From contig CANKHJ010000033.1 in NCBI GenBank assembly GCA_947481635.1, forward strand, positions 1 to 32,137: DNA of 32,137 nucleotides, read 5' to 3'. The position numbers and the translations under genes are program-made. Positions 8,067 to 16,046 of the stretch are shown one piece after another. The stretch's first letter is position 1; the number at the start of each line of letters is the position of its first letter. The notes under the pieces are model-generated. The model ran no database searches, had not been told where the DNA came from, and saw only the letters and a program-made list of their open reading frames with translations. This DNA is from Bradyrhizobiaceae bacterium. Lineage in GTDB: Bacteria; Pseudomonadota; Alphaproteobacteria; Rhizobiales; Xanthobacteraceae.

Positions 8067-9259
8067 GCGTCAGCCTTCGGTTTGCGCGGCCCAGCGCCCA
8101 GCAGATGGCGCGCTACCACCATGCGATGCACTTCGGACGGCCCCTCGCCGATCCGCTTGATGCGCAATTCGCGATACCAACGCTCCAGCGGCATTTCGTG
8201 GGTCACGCCCATGCCGCCGAGGATCTGGATGCAGCGGTCCAGCACCCGGCCCGCGGTCTCGGTCGCCATCACCTTGGCGATCGAGGCATCGATCTTGGCG
8301 TCGTGGCCGAGGTCGGCTTTCCATGCCGCCGCATAAGTCAGCAGTCGCGCGGCGCGCAGCTCCATCTCGGAATCCGCGATCATCCATTGGATCGCCTGCT
8401 TGTCGGCAAGACGCGAACCGAACGTCTCACGATTCTTCGCCCAATCGATCGCGATCTCCAGCGCCGCCTGCGCGATGCCGATGGTGCCGGCGGCATAAGG
8501 CATGCGCTGCGCCACCAGCAAGGCGTTGGCGACCGAGAAGCCCTTGCCCTCCTCGCCGAGCATGTTCTCCGCCGGCACCTCGACGTCGGTGAAGGTCACC
8601 TCATAGGGCGCGAGCGCGCGGATCACCGGGATCACCTTGGTGGTGATGCCTTTCATGGTCTTGTCTACGATGAAGCAGGAAATCCCGCCGCGGTCGCCGA
8701 GCGCGCCGGTGCGCGCGAACACGATGCCCCATTCGGCGCCCTCGGCATGCGATATCCAGAATTTCGAGCCGTTGAGGATGTAGCGGTCGCCGCGCTTCTC
8801 GGCGCGGGTGCGGATCGCGCGCGCCGGATCGGAGCCGCCGGACGGCTCGCTCACCGCGAAGAAGGTGCGATGCGCGTGCTTGATCGCGGGAATGGCATAA
8901 CGCTCGATCTGGTCGCGCGTGCCGTTGAAGATCACCACCGGCGGATCGGCGCCGAACGCGCCGCATGCGGGAACATAAGCGCCCATCCGGCACTTCGCCG
9001 CCTCTTCGGTCACGACGCAGACCGCAAGCGTGGAAAGGCCCGCGCCGCCATATTCCTGTGGCGACTTCAGCGACCACAGGCCCATCTCCTTGGCCTTGGC
9101 CTGCAACGGCTCGAGGAGATGCTTGGGCGCACTGATCGCATCATGCGGAAGCTGATCGTCGACCCGCTTCACGTCGGTCTTCATGAAGCGCGCGACGTTC
9201 TCCTGCAACATCCGCAACTCTTCGGGCAGTTCCCACGCCCCCAACGGGTTCAAACTCAT
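8063..9259 (-). CDS. acyl-CoA dehydrogenase
   Basis: This is an FAD-dependent acyl-CoA dehydrogenase of 398 residues with all three ACAD domains. SEPSGGSDP at 137-145 is the FAD/substrate segment. The C-terminal helix pair ends in RIGEGPSEVHRMVVARHLL, where Glu372 occupies the usual base position. It would introduce the alpha-beta double bond into a CoA thioester and pass electrons to ETF; no ETF genes are in the window. The start is firm: GGGAGG lies 7 nt before the ATG. It follows the CaiB-type gene by 60 nt and overlaps the thiolase-like gene by 4 nt, fitting a sequence of CoA transfer, oxidation, hydration and cleavage. The chain type is unknown. Confidence 0.94.
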   Translation of the reverse strand: MSLNPLGAWELPEELRMLQENVARFMKTDVKRVDDQLPHDAISAPKHLLEPLQAKAKEMGLWSLKSPQEYGGAGLSTLAVCVVTEEAAKCRMGAYVPACGAFGADPPVVIFNGTRDQIERYAIPAIKHAHRTFFAVSEPSGGSDPARAIRTRAEKRGDRYILNGSKFWISHAEGAEWGIVFARTGALGDRGGISCFIVDKTMKGITTKVIPVIRALAPYEVTFTDVEVPAENMLGEEGKGFSVANALLVAQRMPYAAGTIGIAQAALEIAIDWAKNRETFGSRLADKQAIQWMIADSEMELRAARLLTYAAAWKADLGHDAKIDASIAKVMATETAGRVLDRCIQILGGMGVTHEMPLERWYRELRIKRIGEGPSEVHRMVVARHLLGAGPRKPKADA

Positions 9260-9319
9260 CCGTCTCCCTCCCTGCCCTTAATGCCGTCTCTGAATTGACC
9301 CGCTGGCGTTGCAACACAT

Positions 9320-10507
9320 CTAGATCACGCCATCCGCTTTCAGCTTGGCAGCCTCTTCACCTGAGAGGCCGAGCCAATCCTGATAGATTTCCGCATTGTG
9401 ATCGCCGAGCGCGGCGCTTTCCTGGCGCTCCGGCGACACCGAGTCGTGCAGCTTGAGCGGGCTCGACGGCAGCACCAGCTTACCGAATTGCGGATGATCG
9501 ACGTGATGCAGCATGCCGCGGCCATGCATATGCGCGTCGTTGATCACGTCGTCGAGGTCGCGCACCGGCGCGGACGGCACGTCGCGCGAGATCAGCCGCT
9601 GGAACGCATCTTCCTTGGTCAGAGTCCCGCTCCACGCGCCGATCAGGCCATCGAGCAGGTCCATGTTGCGTACGCGCTCCTTCAGCGTGGAGAAACGCGG
9701 ATCCGCGGCCAGTTCGGGACTTCCCATCACCTCGGTCAGCGTGCGCCATTGCAATTCGGAAATACAGATAATCGCGATATAGCCGTCACTGGTCGGATAC
9801 ACATTGTAGGGACTCGATGCGAGCCCGCCGTGTCTGTTGCCGGTGCGCTGCGTGCCCTTGCCGGCGAAGTAGAGCCCAAGATTCGAACTCAGTGTCGGAT
9901 AGATCGCCTCCTGCAGCGACACCTCGACCTGCTGGCCTTTGCCACTCCGCTCGCGCTGAAACAGCGCGGTGGTGATCGCCGCGTAGAGATTGACCCCACC
10001 CATATAGTCGACGATCGCGGCGCCCGCTTTCACCGGCTCGCGATCCTGGAAGCCGGTGACGCTCATAATCCCCGCCATCGCCTGGATGGTGAGGTCCATC
10101 GCCGGGTAATCGCGATACGGCCCCGACAGCCCATAGCCGGTGACCGATGCATAGATCAGCCGCGGGTTGGCCTCATGCAGCACGTCCCAGCCGAGATTGA
10201 GTCGCTCGAGCGTACCGGCGGCATAATTCTCCAGCAGGATGTCGGCGTCCTTGACCATGCGCAGCAGCAAGTCGCGGCCGCGCGCATCCTTGAGATTGAG
10301 GGTCGCCGACCGCTTGTTGGTATTCAGCATCGCGAACGGAATGATGCCGCCCGACACCGCCGCACGCGCGCGCAGGAATTCGCCGCCCGGCGGCTCGATC
10401 TTGATGACCTCGGCGCCGGCCATCGCCAGCAGGAATCCGGCATAGGGCCCGGCATAGATCTGCCCGAGATCGAGGACGCGGATCCCCTCCAACGCGCTGC
10501 CCGTCAT
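9320..10507 (-). CDS. family III CoA-transferase (CaiB/BaiF)
   Basis: The protein has 395 residues, the normal family length. The N-terminal GIRVLDLGQIYAGPYAG and the NTNKRSATLNLK stretch are typical. Asp138 in PAMDLTIQAMAG matches the catalytic Asp that forms the aspartyl-CoA anhydride. It would move CoA from a donor thioester such as succinyl-CoA to an incoming acid, activating it without ATP. It is the first gene of the minus-strand unit running to 3837, and its ATG lies 15 nt from a 24-bp palindrome shared with the divergent tctBAC genes. It probably activates the acid delivered by that transporter. Substrate unknown. Confidence 0.94.
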   Translation of the reverse strand: MTGSALEGIRVLDLGQIYAGPYAGFLLAMAGAEVIKIEPPGGEFLRARAAVSGGIIPFAMLNTNKRSATLNLKDARGRDLLLRMVKDADILLENYAAGTLERLNLGWDVLHEANPRLIYASVTGYGLSGPYRDYPAMDLTIQAMAGIMSVTGFQDREPVKAGAAIVDYMGGVNLYAAITTALFQRERSGKGQQVEVSLQEAIYPTLSSNLGLYFAGKGTQRTGNRHGGLASSPYNVYPTSDGYIAIICISELQWRTLTEVMGSPELAADPRFSTLKERVRNMDLLDGLIGAWSGTLTKEDAFQRLISRDVPSAPVRDLDDVINDAHMHGRGMLHHVDHPQFGKLVLPSSPLKLHDSVSPERQESAALGDHNAEIYQDWLGLSGEEAAKLKADGVI

Positions 10508-10521
10508 CCTCGGCCGCCCCT

Positions 10522-10545
10522 ACAAGTCCTATTATTAGGACATGT
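10522..10545. promoter_or_regulatory. 24-bp palindrome, candidate operator between CaiB unit and tctBAC
   Basis: ACA at 10522-10524 and GTCCTA at 10526-10531 are mirrored by TAGGAC at 10536-10541 and TGT at 10543-10545. With the central TTAT, ten of the 12 pairs match. It is 15 nt upstream of the minus-strand CaiB start and 127 nt upstream of tctB. Its dyad form suits a GntR-type dimer, and the GntR gene at the end of the same unit is the first candidate. This is inference. Confidence 0.6.
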
Positions 10546-10671
10546 CGGTACCAGACGCCGTTTCCCCTGTCCAGGCGCGGGAATGGTCGCTTGGAAGGCC
10601 GCGCGTGTCGATTTTTTCATATCATAATTATAGGCTAAGTTGACGCCACAAGTCGGATCAAGCGGGGGGAC

Positions 10672-11130
10672 ATGATCACGAACGCGAAGGATCTCGCGAC
10701 CTGCGGCATCTTCATCGCGTTCGGCGTGTTCTTCGCCGCCACCGCGCTCGGTACCCTTGATGTCGGCAGCGCGATGCGGATGGGGCCCGGCTATTTCCCA
10801 CTGCTGCTCGCCGGCCTGCTGATCCTTATCGGTATCGTGATCGGCGTTCGCGGATTCGTCTCGACGAGCGCACCGCTCCAGCCGGCTCCCTGGCGCGCGG
10901 TGTTGATGATCTCCCTCGCGCCGATCATCTTTGGCGTTACGGTCCGCGGATTGGGATTGCCAGCCGCGATCTTCCTCAGCACCTGCGCCGCCGCCATGGC
11001 GAGCCGGAGGATGTCCGTCCCACGCGCGGTCATCGTCAGCGGCGCGATCGCGGTCTTCAGCACCGCTGTGTTCGTCTACGCGCTGCGATTGCCAATGCCC
11101 GTGGTCGGCTCCTGGCTGTCAGGATCCTAG
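10672..11130 (+). CDS. tctB: TTT transporter small membrane subunit TctB
   Basis: This is the small integral membrane subunit of a tripartite tricarboxylate transporter, 152 residues with about four hydrophobic segments. The family hallmark MGPGYFP is at 37-43, between the first and second membrane segments. The ATG at 10672 is preceded by a G-run, but only 2 nt away. tctA starts 2 nt after its stop codon, in the usual tctB-tctA order. An A/T-rich core at 10624-10632 in the leader may contain the promoter, but no good -35 can be matched to it. It acts with TctA and a periplasmic TctC to take up an organic acid using an ion gradient. Confidence 0.93.
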   Translation: MITNAKDLATCGIFIAFGVFFAATALGTLDVGSAMRMGPGYFPLLLAGLLILIGIVIGVRGFVSTSAPLQPAPWRAVLMISLAPIIFGVTVRGLGLPAAIFLSTCAAAMASRRMSVPRAVIVSGAIAVFSTAVFVYALRLPMPVVGSWLSGS

Positions 11131-11132
11131 CG

Positions 11133-12638
11133 ATGGACCTGATCGGCAATCTCGCCACCGGTTTTTCAGTCGCTCTGACCGTCGCCAACCTCGCCTATTG
11201 CCTTGCGGGCGCGGTGATCGGCACGCTGATCGGCGTGTTACCGGGCATCGGGCCGGTTGCCACCATGGCGATGTTGCTGCCGATCACGGCGACGCTGCCG
11301 CCGACCTCGTCATTGATCATGCTGGCCGGCATCTATTACGGCGCCCAGTATGGCGGCTCGACCACGGCGATCCTAATCAACCTGCCGGGCGAATCCTCAT
11401 CCTCGGTCACGACCATCGACGGCTACCAGATGGCGCGGCGCGGACGCGCCGGCCCGGCGCTCGCAGCAGCCGCCATCGCATCATTCTTTGCCGGCAGCGT
11501 ATCGACCTTGGTGATCGCCCTTTTCGCGCTCCCGCTCACCGCGGTGGCGCTGCGCTTCGGGCCACCGGAATATTTCGCGCTGATGGTGTTCGGGCTCGTC
11601 TCATCAGTCGCGCTGGCCAGCGGTTCGACGCTCAAGGCCATCGGCATGATCCTGCTCGGCCTGTTGCTCGGCCTGGTCGGAACCGACCTCTACACCGGCG
11701 CACCGCGCTTCACCTTTGGTTCGATGGACCTGGCAGACGGCATCGACTTCGTTGCCGTTGCGGTCGGCGTTTTTGGCCTGAGCGAGATCCTGCGCAATCT
11801 CGAGGACGAATCGCCGACCCGGAGCGCCGCGATTCAAAAGGTCTCGGGCCTGTGGCCGAGCCGCGAGGATCTGCGCCGCATCGTCGCTCCGACCTTGCGC
11901 GGTACCTTCATCGGGGCTGCGCTGGGAATCCTTCCCGGCGGCGGCGCGTTGCTCTCGGCCTTCGCCGCCTACACCATCGAGAAGAAGCTCTCGCGCAATT
12001 CGCGCGAATTCGGCTCCGGCGCGATCGAAGGCGTGGCGGCGCCCGAAAGCGCCAACAATGCCGGCGCGCAGACTTCGTTCATTCCGATGCTCACGCTCGG
12101 CATTCCGTCCAACCCCGTGATGGCGCTGATGATCGGCGCCATGATCATGCAAGGGATCGCGCCGGGCCCCAATGTCGCGACCGAGAAGCCGGAATTATTC
12201 TGGGGCGTCATCGCCTCGATGTGGGTCGGCAATGCGATGCTGGTCTTGCTCAATCTGCCGTTGATCGGAATCTGGGTCCGGCTGCTGTCGATCCCTTACT
12301 ATGTCTTGTTTCCGGCGATCGTCGCGTTCTGCGCCATCGGCGTCTACAGCGTTGACAACAACGCGTTCGACTTGTTCGAGGTGACTGTCTTCGGGCTGCT
12401 CGGATACGCCCTGGTGAAGCTTGATTGCGAACCGGCGCCGCTGGTGCTCGGCTTCATCCTCGGGCCGATGATCGAGGAGCATTTCCGCCGTTCCATGATC
12501 ATCTCGCTGGGCGACCCGAGCGTGTTCGTGACGCGACCGATCAGCGCTGGCCTGCTATTTCTGGCCGCGGTCGCACTGGTCATCGTCAGCCTGCCGGCGA
12601 TCGCCAGCAAGCGCGAAAAGGTGTTTGTCGATGAATAA
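11133..12638 (+). CDS. tctA: TTT transporter large membrane subunit TctA
   Basis: This is the large permease subunit of the tripartite tricarboxylate transporter, 501 residues as expected, with about 12 membrane segments. It carries the family signatures GVLPGIGPVATMAMLLP (34-50) and GIYYGAQYGGSTTAILINLPGE (residues 66-87) near the N-terminus. The second-half repeat LGILPGGGALLSAF is also present. An AGGA lies 8 nt before the ATG, inside the end of tctB. It is the only TctA in the window, although three TctC-type receptors are encoded, so it is probably shared by several ligand receptors. Confidence 0.96.
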   Translation: MDLIGNLATGFSVALTVANLAYCLAGAVIGTLIGVLPGIGPVATMAMLLPITATLPPTSSLIMLAGIYYGAQYGGSTTAILINLPGESSSSVTTIDGYQMARRGRAGPALAAAAIASFFAGSVSTLVIALFALPLTAVALRFGPPEYFALMVFGLVSSVALASGSTLKAIGMILLGLLLGLVGTDLYTGAPRFTFGSMDLADGIDFVAVAVGVFGLSEILRNLEDESPTRSAAIQKVSGLWPSREDLRRIVAPTLRGTFIGAALGILPGGGALLSAFAAYTIEKKLSRNSREFGSGAIEGVAAPESANNAGAQTSFIPMLTLGIPSNPVMALMIGAMIMQGIAPGPNVATEKPELFWGVIASMWVGNAMLVLLNLPLIGIWVRLLSIPYYVLFPAIVAFCAIGVYSVDNNAFDLFEVTVFGLLGYALVKLDCEPAPLVLGFILGPMIEEHFRRSMIISLGDPSVFVTRPISAGLLFLAAVALVIVSLPAIASKREKVFVDE

Positions 12639-12688
12639 GACCCAGGCCTGATTCAGTTTCGATAATAAGACCACAAACGGAGGACACC

Positions 12689-13657
12689 ATGTCGAGGACC
12701 ATCACTGCACTCGCGGCCATCGCCGCGCTGGCCATCACCGCCAGTGCTGCAGTCGGCCAGGATTATCCGAGTAAGCAGATCACGATCGTTGCCCCCTTCC
12801 CGCCCGGCGCATCGACCGATGGTGTTGCGCGCATTCTGCAGACCAAGCTTTCCGAGGCGCTGGGTGCTCCGGTCGTGGTGGAAAATCGCGGCGGCGCCGG
12901 CGGCAATATCGGTTCGGCGACGGTCGCCCGCGCTGCGCCCGATGGCTACACGCTGCTGCTGACCGTGAACGCGCCGATCGTCATGAACCCGTTCATGTAC
13001 AAGAACTTCCCCTACAAGCCGGACCAGGATTTCGCCAGCATTGCGATGATCGGCGAGACCTATATGGCGCTGGTGGTGCAAGACACGTCGCCGATCAAAT
13101 CGGTCGCAGACCTGATTGCCGAAGCTAAGAAGACGCCGCGCATTCTGACCTTCGGCAGCGCGGGCGTCGGCTCGGCTCATCAGCTCGCCGGCGAATTGCT
13201 CAACAAGAATGCCGGCATCCAGGTGACCCATGTGCCGTTCCAGGGCGGTGGCCCAGCGGTGCAGAACCTGCTCGGCGGGCATCTCAGCATGACCTATGGA
13301 ACCTTGCCGGCGGTGCTGCCTCAGATCAAAGCCGGCAAGCTGCGGCTGATCGCGTTCGCGGAAGGCAAGCGCGTCAAGGAGTTTCCGGACACGCCGACCA
13401 TCGCCGAGATCGTTCCGGGCGTCGAAACCTCGACCTGGATCGGATTCTTCGCGCCGGCAAAGACGCCGCGCGCCGTCATCGAAAAACTCGCCAAGGCGAC
13501 CAGCGAGGTGATGAACAGCGATGACGCCAAGAGCAAGCTTACGGCGATCGGCGTCGTGCCGAACCTGCTCGGGCCGGATGCGATGGACAAGCGCGTGAAG
13601 GATGACCTCGCGTTCTGGGGCAAGGCCATTCCCTCAATCGGAATCGAAGCGCAGTAA
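12689..13657 (+). CDS. tctC: TTT periplasmic substrate-binding protein TctC
   Basis: This is a 322-residue TctC/Bug-type receptor with a signal peptide cut after about residue 23 (AVG before QDYP). It then has ITIVAPFPPGASTD with the ligand-loop Asp, and FGSAGVGSAHQLAGE. GGAGG lies 5 nt before the ATG. It follows tctA by 50 nt and is the receptor linked to this TctAB. It closely resembles the receptor encoded head-on at 13666-14637, the two stop codons being 8 nt apart, so the pair may have arisen by duplication. Its substrate is presumably a di- or tricarboxylate or another organic acid; nothing in the sequence narrows this. Confidence 0.94.
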   Translation: MSRTITALAAIAALAITASAAVGQDYPSKQITIVAPFPPGASTDGVARILQTKLSEALGAPVVVENRGGAGGNIGSATVARAAPDGYTLLLTVNAPIVMNPFMYKNFPYKPDQDFASIAMIGETYMALVVQDTSPIKSVADLIAEAKKTPRILTFGSAGVGSAHQLAGELLNKNAGIQVTHVPFQGGGPAVQNLLGGHLSMTYGTLPAVLPQIKAGKLRLIAFAEGKRVKEFPDTPTIAEIVPGVETSTWIGFFAPAKTPRAVIEKLAKATSEVMNSDDAKSKLTAIGVVPNLLGPDAMDKRVKDDLAFWGKAIPSIGIEAQ

Positions 13658-13665
13658 CGGCACGC

Positions 13666-14637
13666 CTATTCGGGAGAAATGCCGATCGACGGAATGATGC
13701 GGCCCCACATGTCCAGTTCGGTCTTGACGCGCGTCGCCAGTTCGGCGGGCGTGTCGGCCCGTGCGGCCATGCCCTGCAGCTTGAATTTCTGAACCAGGTC
13801 CGGATCACTGATGGCCTGCTTCACGGCGCCGTTTAATTTGTCGATGATCGGCTGCGGGGTGCCGGCCGGCGCGAACAGGCCGAGCCAGGTGACCGTCTCC
13901 ACGCCCGGGACGGTTTCGTTGATGCTTGGAATATCCGGCAGATCCGGCAGGCGGGTCGCACGTGTGGTGGCGATGATGCGGATCAGCCCGGCCTGATGTT
14001 GCGGCAGCACGGCCGGCGCCGTGCCGAAGCTGATCGGGATGTGACCCGAGATCAGGTTCTGAATCGCAGGTCCGCCACCCGAATACGGGATATGGACCAT
14101 ATCGATGCCGGTCTTCTGCTTGAGCAATTCGCCGGCGATATGGTGCGCGGAGCCGACACCGGCGCTGCCATAGGAGAGCTTGCCCGGGTTCTTCTTTGCG
14201 TATTCGAGGAATTCCGGAACGTTGTGCACCGGGATTTGTGGATTGACCGCCAGGAACAACGCCGACTCCGCTGCGAGCGACACCGGAGCAAAGGCCGTCA
14301 CCGGATCATAGGGAAAGTTCTTCTGCATATATTTGTTCATGGTCATCGGCGCGCTCACCGTGACCAGCAGCGTGTAGCCGTCAGGCGCGGCCTTCGCGAC
14401 CGTCAAGGATCCGGTCGTACCGCCCGCACCGCCCCGGTTCTCCACGATGATCGTCTGGCCGCCGAGCGCCTTGCTCATGCCGTCGCGAACCAGGCGGGCA
14501 ACGGCATCGGTCGATGCGCCGGGCGGGAACGGAACGATAATGGTGATCGGTCGCGTCGGGAAATCCTGGGCGCACGCGGCAAAGCCGACCGAGGCAAAGA
14601 GCAGACCGGCAACAATCCGAAGAGAAATCTGTCGCAT
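13666..14637 (-). CDS. TTT-family periplasmic substrate-binding protein (TctC/Bug type)
   Basis: This is the third TctC-type receptor of the window, 323 residues. The signal peptide has a likely cut after ACA at residue 23, then QDFPTRPITIIVPFPPGAST with the following Asp, and YGSAGVGSAHHIAGE in the middle. A GGAG site 9 nt before the ATG lies within the last codons of the MmgE/PrpD gene, suggesting coupled translation. It is the last gene of the unit that starts at 18520 and has no membrane subunits of its own. It would have to use the TctAB pair just beyond it or one encoded elsewhere. Substrate unknown, probably the acid handled by the adjacent PrpD-like protein and CoA-transferase. Confidence 0.94.
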   Translation of the reverse strand: MRQISLRIVAGLLFASVGFAACAQDFPTRPITIIVPFPPGASTDAVARLVRDGMSKALGGQTIIVENRGGAGGTTGSLTVAKAAPDGYTLLVTVSAPMTMNKYMQKNFPYDPVTAFAPVSLAAESALFLAVNPQIPVHNVPEFLEYAKKNPGKLSYGSAGVGSAHHIAGELLKQKTGIDMVHIPYSGGGPAIQNLISGHIPISFGTAPAVLPQHQAGLIRIIATTRATRLPDLPDIPSINETVPGVETVTWLGLFAPAGTPQPIIDKLNGAVKQAISDPDLVQKFKLQGMAARADTPAELATRVKTELDMWGRIIPSIGISPE

Positions 14638-14643
14638 GATGAA

Positions 14644-16008
14644 CTACTCCGCGGCGGATACGAGAGAAGGATGAAGCGACCCGACGCTCCGAAGGCGCGG
14701 CAGGTCCTGCAATGACTCGAACAGACGCAGCGCCTGCTGGCGGTCGACCATCGCTGCCGCACAGTCCGAGAATTTCTGCCACAGCACGTCGCGTTCGATC
14801 CCGCGCTTGAAGTGACCCCGCATGTAATCGATTTTTTCCGAGACCAGCCGCCGGCCATCACTCATCGTGAGTTCGACCCAGTCGAATGGCGATCGCGAAT
14901 GGTCCCCCTGCGCCTTGTCGTGGATCGGGTGGACCGTGACCTTCCCCATCAACGCCTGAACGTCGGGGCGGAGCACAAAGGCGTTGCTCACCTCTTCAGC
15001 CCCGCAACGGCCCGCGATAGCTCCAGCTGCAACGGCAAACTCGGCGCTGAACTTGGCTTCGAGATCGGTCTGCGGCCGGCTGTTGCGCAGGATCTTGCTC
15101 GAATTAGCGGAGACCTGCGCATCGACGCTGGCGATATTGCGATAGTCGATGCCCTGGCTGTCGCGCAGACCGACCATCGCATCGATCAGCCGATGCGCGC
15201 CGAAGCACACCGGATAGAGCTTGACGTTGATTCCCTGCTTGAAGATGTGCCAGGTCTTGCCCAGCACCGCCGGCCGCGTGGTATCGACTTCGCGCAACGG
15301 CGAGACCGCGCGCAGGAAGCCGAGATCATGCTCGATGGCGTCTGGCGACGACGTCAGCCCGGCTTCCGCGAGGCGGGTCGCGGCAAGGCCGGATTGAGCC
15401 GTGCGTCCCAGATGGAACGGCTTGGTCATCGATCCGAAATTCGCGATCACGCCGGCTGCGAGAGACGCCGCGATGCCGATCGCGCGCGTCGCCATGTCGG
15501 CATCCAGTCCGCGCAGAACCGCCGAGGCGCCTGCTGCGGCGATGGTCCCGTACATGGCTGAGGGATGCCAACCCTTCTCATGCAGCGTGCCCGACTCGCG
15601 TTCGGTCAACTCGCCCCAGATCTCGTAACCGGCGAGATAGGCAGCGATCATCGCCTGGCCGTCGGCGCCGACTTCCTGGGCTTCGGCGAGCACGGCCGGC
15701 ACCAATACCGCACTCGGATGGCCGTTATAGGCGGTGTCGTCGAAATCGAGCGCGTGGGCGGCGGTTCCGAGAATCAATGCAAGGTCCGGCGCTGCAAGAT
15801 TGGTCGGTTCAAACCGAGCGATGTCCGCCAGCGACCCCTTGAAGCCAACCCACTTGGCGACGATCGGCGAGACCGGTTCGGCCAGCCCCGCGAGCGTAAC
15901 GCCGACGCAGTCGGTGAAACCGGTAACGACAATCGGCACCGCTTTTTCCGGCACCTTGTCGAAGGTCATGCCGGCGACGAATTCGCCGATCTCTCGGGTC
16001 AGCCCCAT
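14644..16008 (-). CDS. MmgE/PrpD family protein
   Basis: This 454-residue member of the MmgE/PrpD family has the expected segments: HALDFDDT (85-92), GHPSAVLVPAVLA (96-108), GWHPSAMYGT (146-155), a KPFHLGRTAQSGL stretch, and KLYPVCFGAHR. The family includes 2-methylcitrate dehydratase, cis-aconitate decarboxylase and iminodisuccinate epimerase, all acting on polycarboxylates, but many members have unknown activity. AGGAGG lies 5 nt before the ATG. With the CaiB-type CoA-transferase and dehydrogenase upstream and a TctC receptor downstream, it probably isomerises or (de)hydrates an imported branched or polycarboxylic acid. No methylcitrate synthase or PrpB is nearby, so the methylcitrate cycle is unlikely. 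Confidence 0.92.
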   Translation of the reverse strand: MGLTREIGEFVAGMTFDKVPEKAVPIVVTGFTDCVGVTLAGLAEPVSPIVAKWVGFKGSLADIARFEPTNLAAPDLALILGTAAHALDFDDTAYNGHPSAVLVPAVLAEAQEVGADGQAMIAAYLAGYEIWGELTERESGTLHEKGWHPSAMYGTIAAAGASAVLRGLDADMATRAIGIAASLAAGVIANFGSMTKPFHLGRTAQSGLAATRLAEAGLTSSPDAIEHDLGFLRAVSPLREVDTTRPAVLGKTWHIFKQGINVKLYPVCFGAHRLIDAMVGLRDSQGIDYRNIASVDAQVSANSSKILRNSRPQTDLEAKFSAEFAVAAGAIAGRCGAEEVSNAFVLRPDVQALMGKVTVHPIHDKAQGDHSRSPFDWVELTMSDGRRLVSEKIDYMRGHFKRGIERDVLWQKFSDCAAAMVDRQQALRLFESLQDLPRLRSVGSLHPSLVSAAE

Positions 16009-16046
16009 CGCTTCCTCCTGAACCGCCTCTGTGGGCGATTGTCGTT

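Noticed and set aside
6900-10627. Long plus-strand open frames at 6900-8336, 8105-9298 and 9398-10627
   Set aside because: All three are shadows of the well-supported minus-strand thiolase-like, dehydrogenase and CoA-transferase genes.
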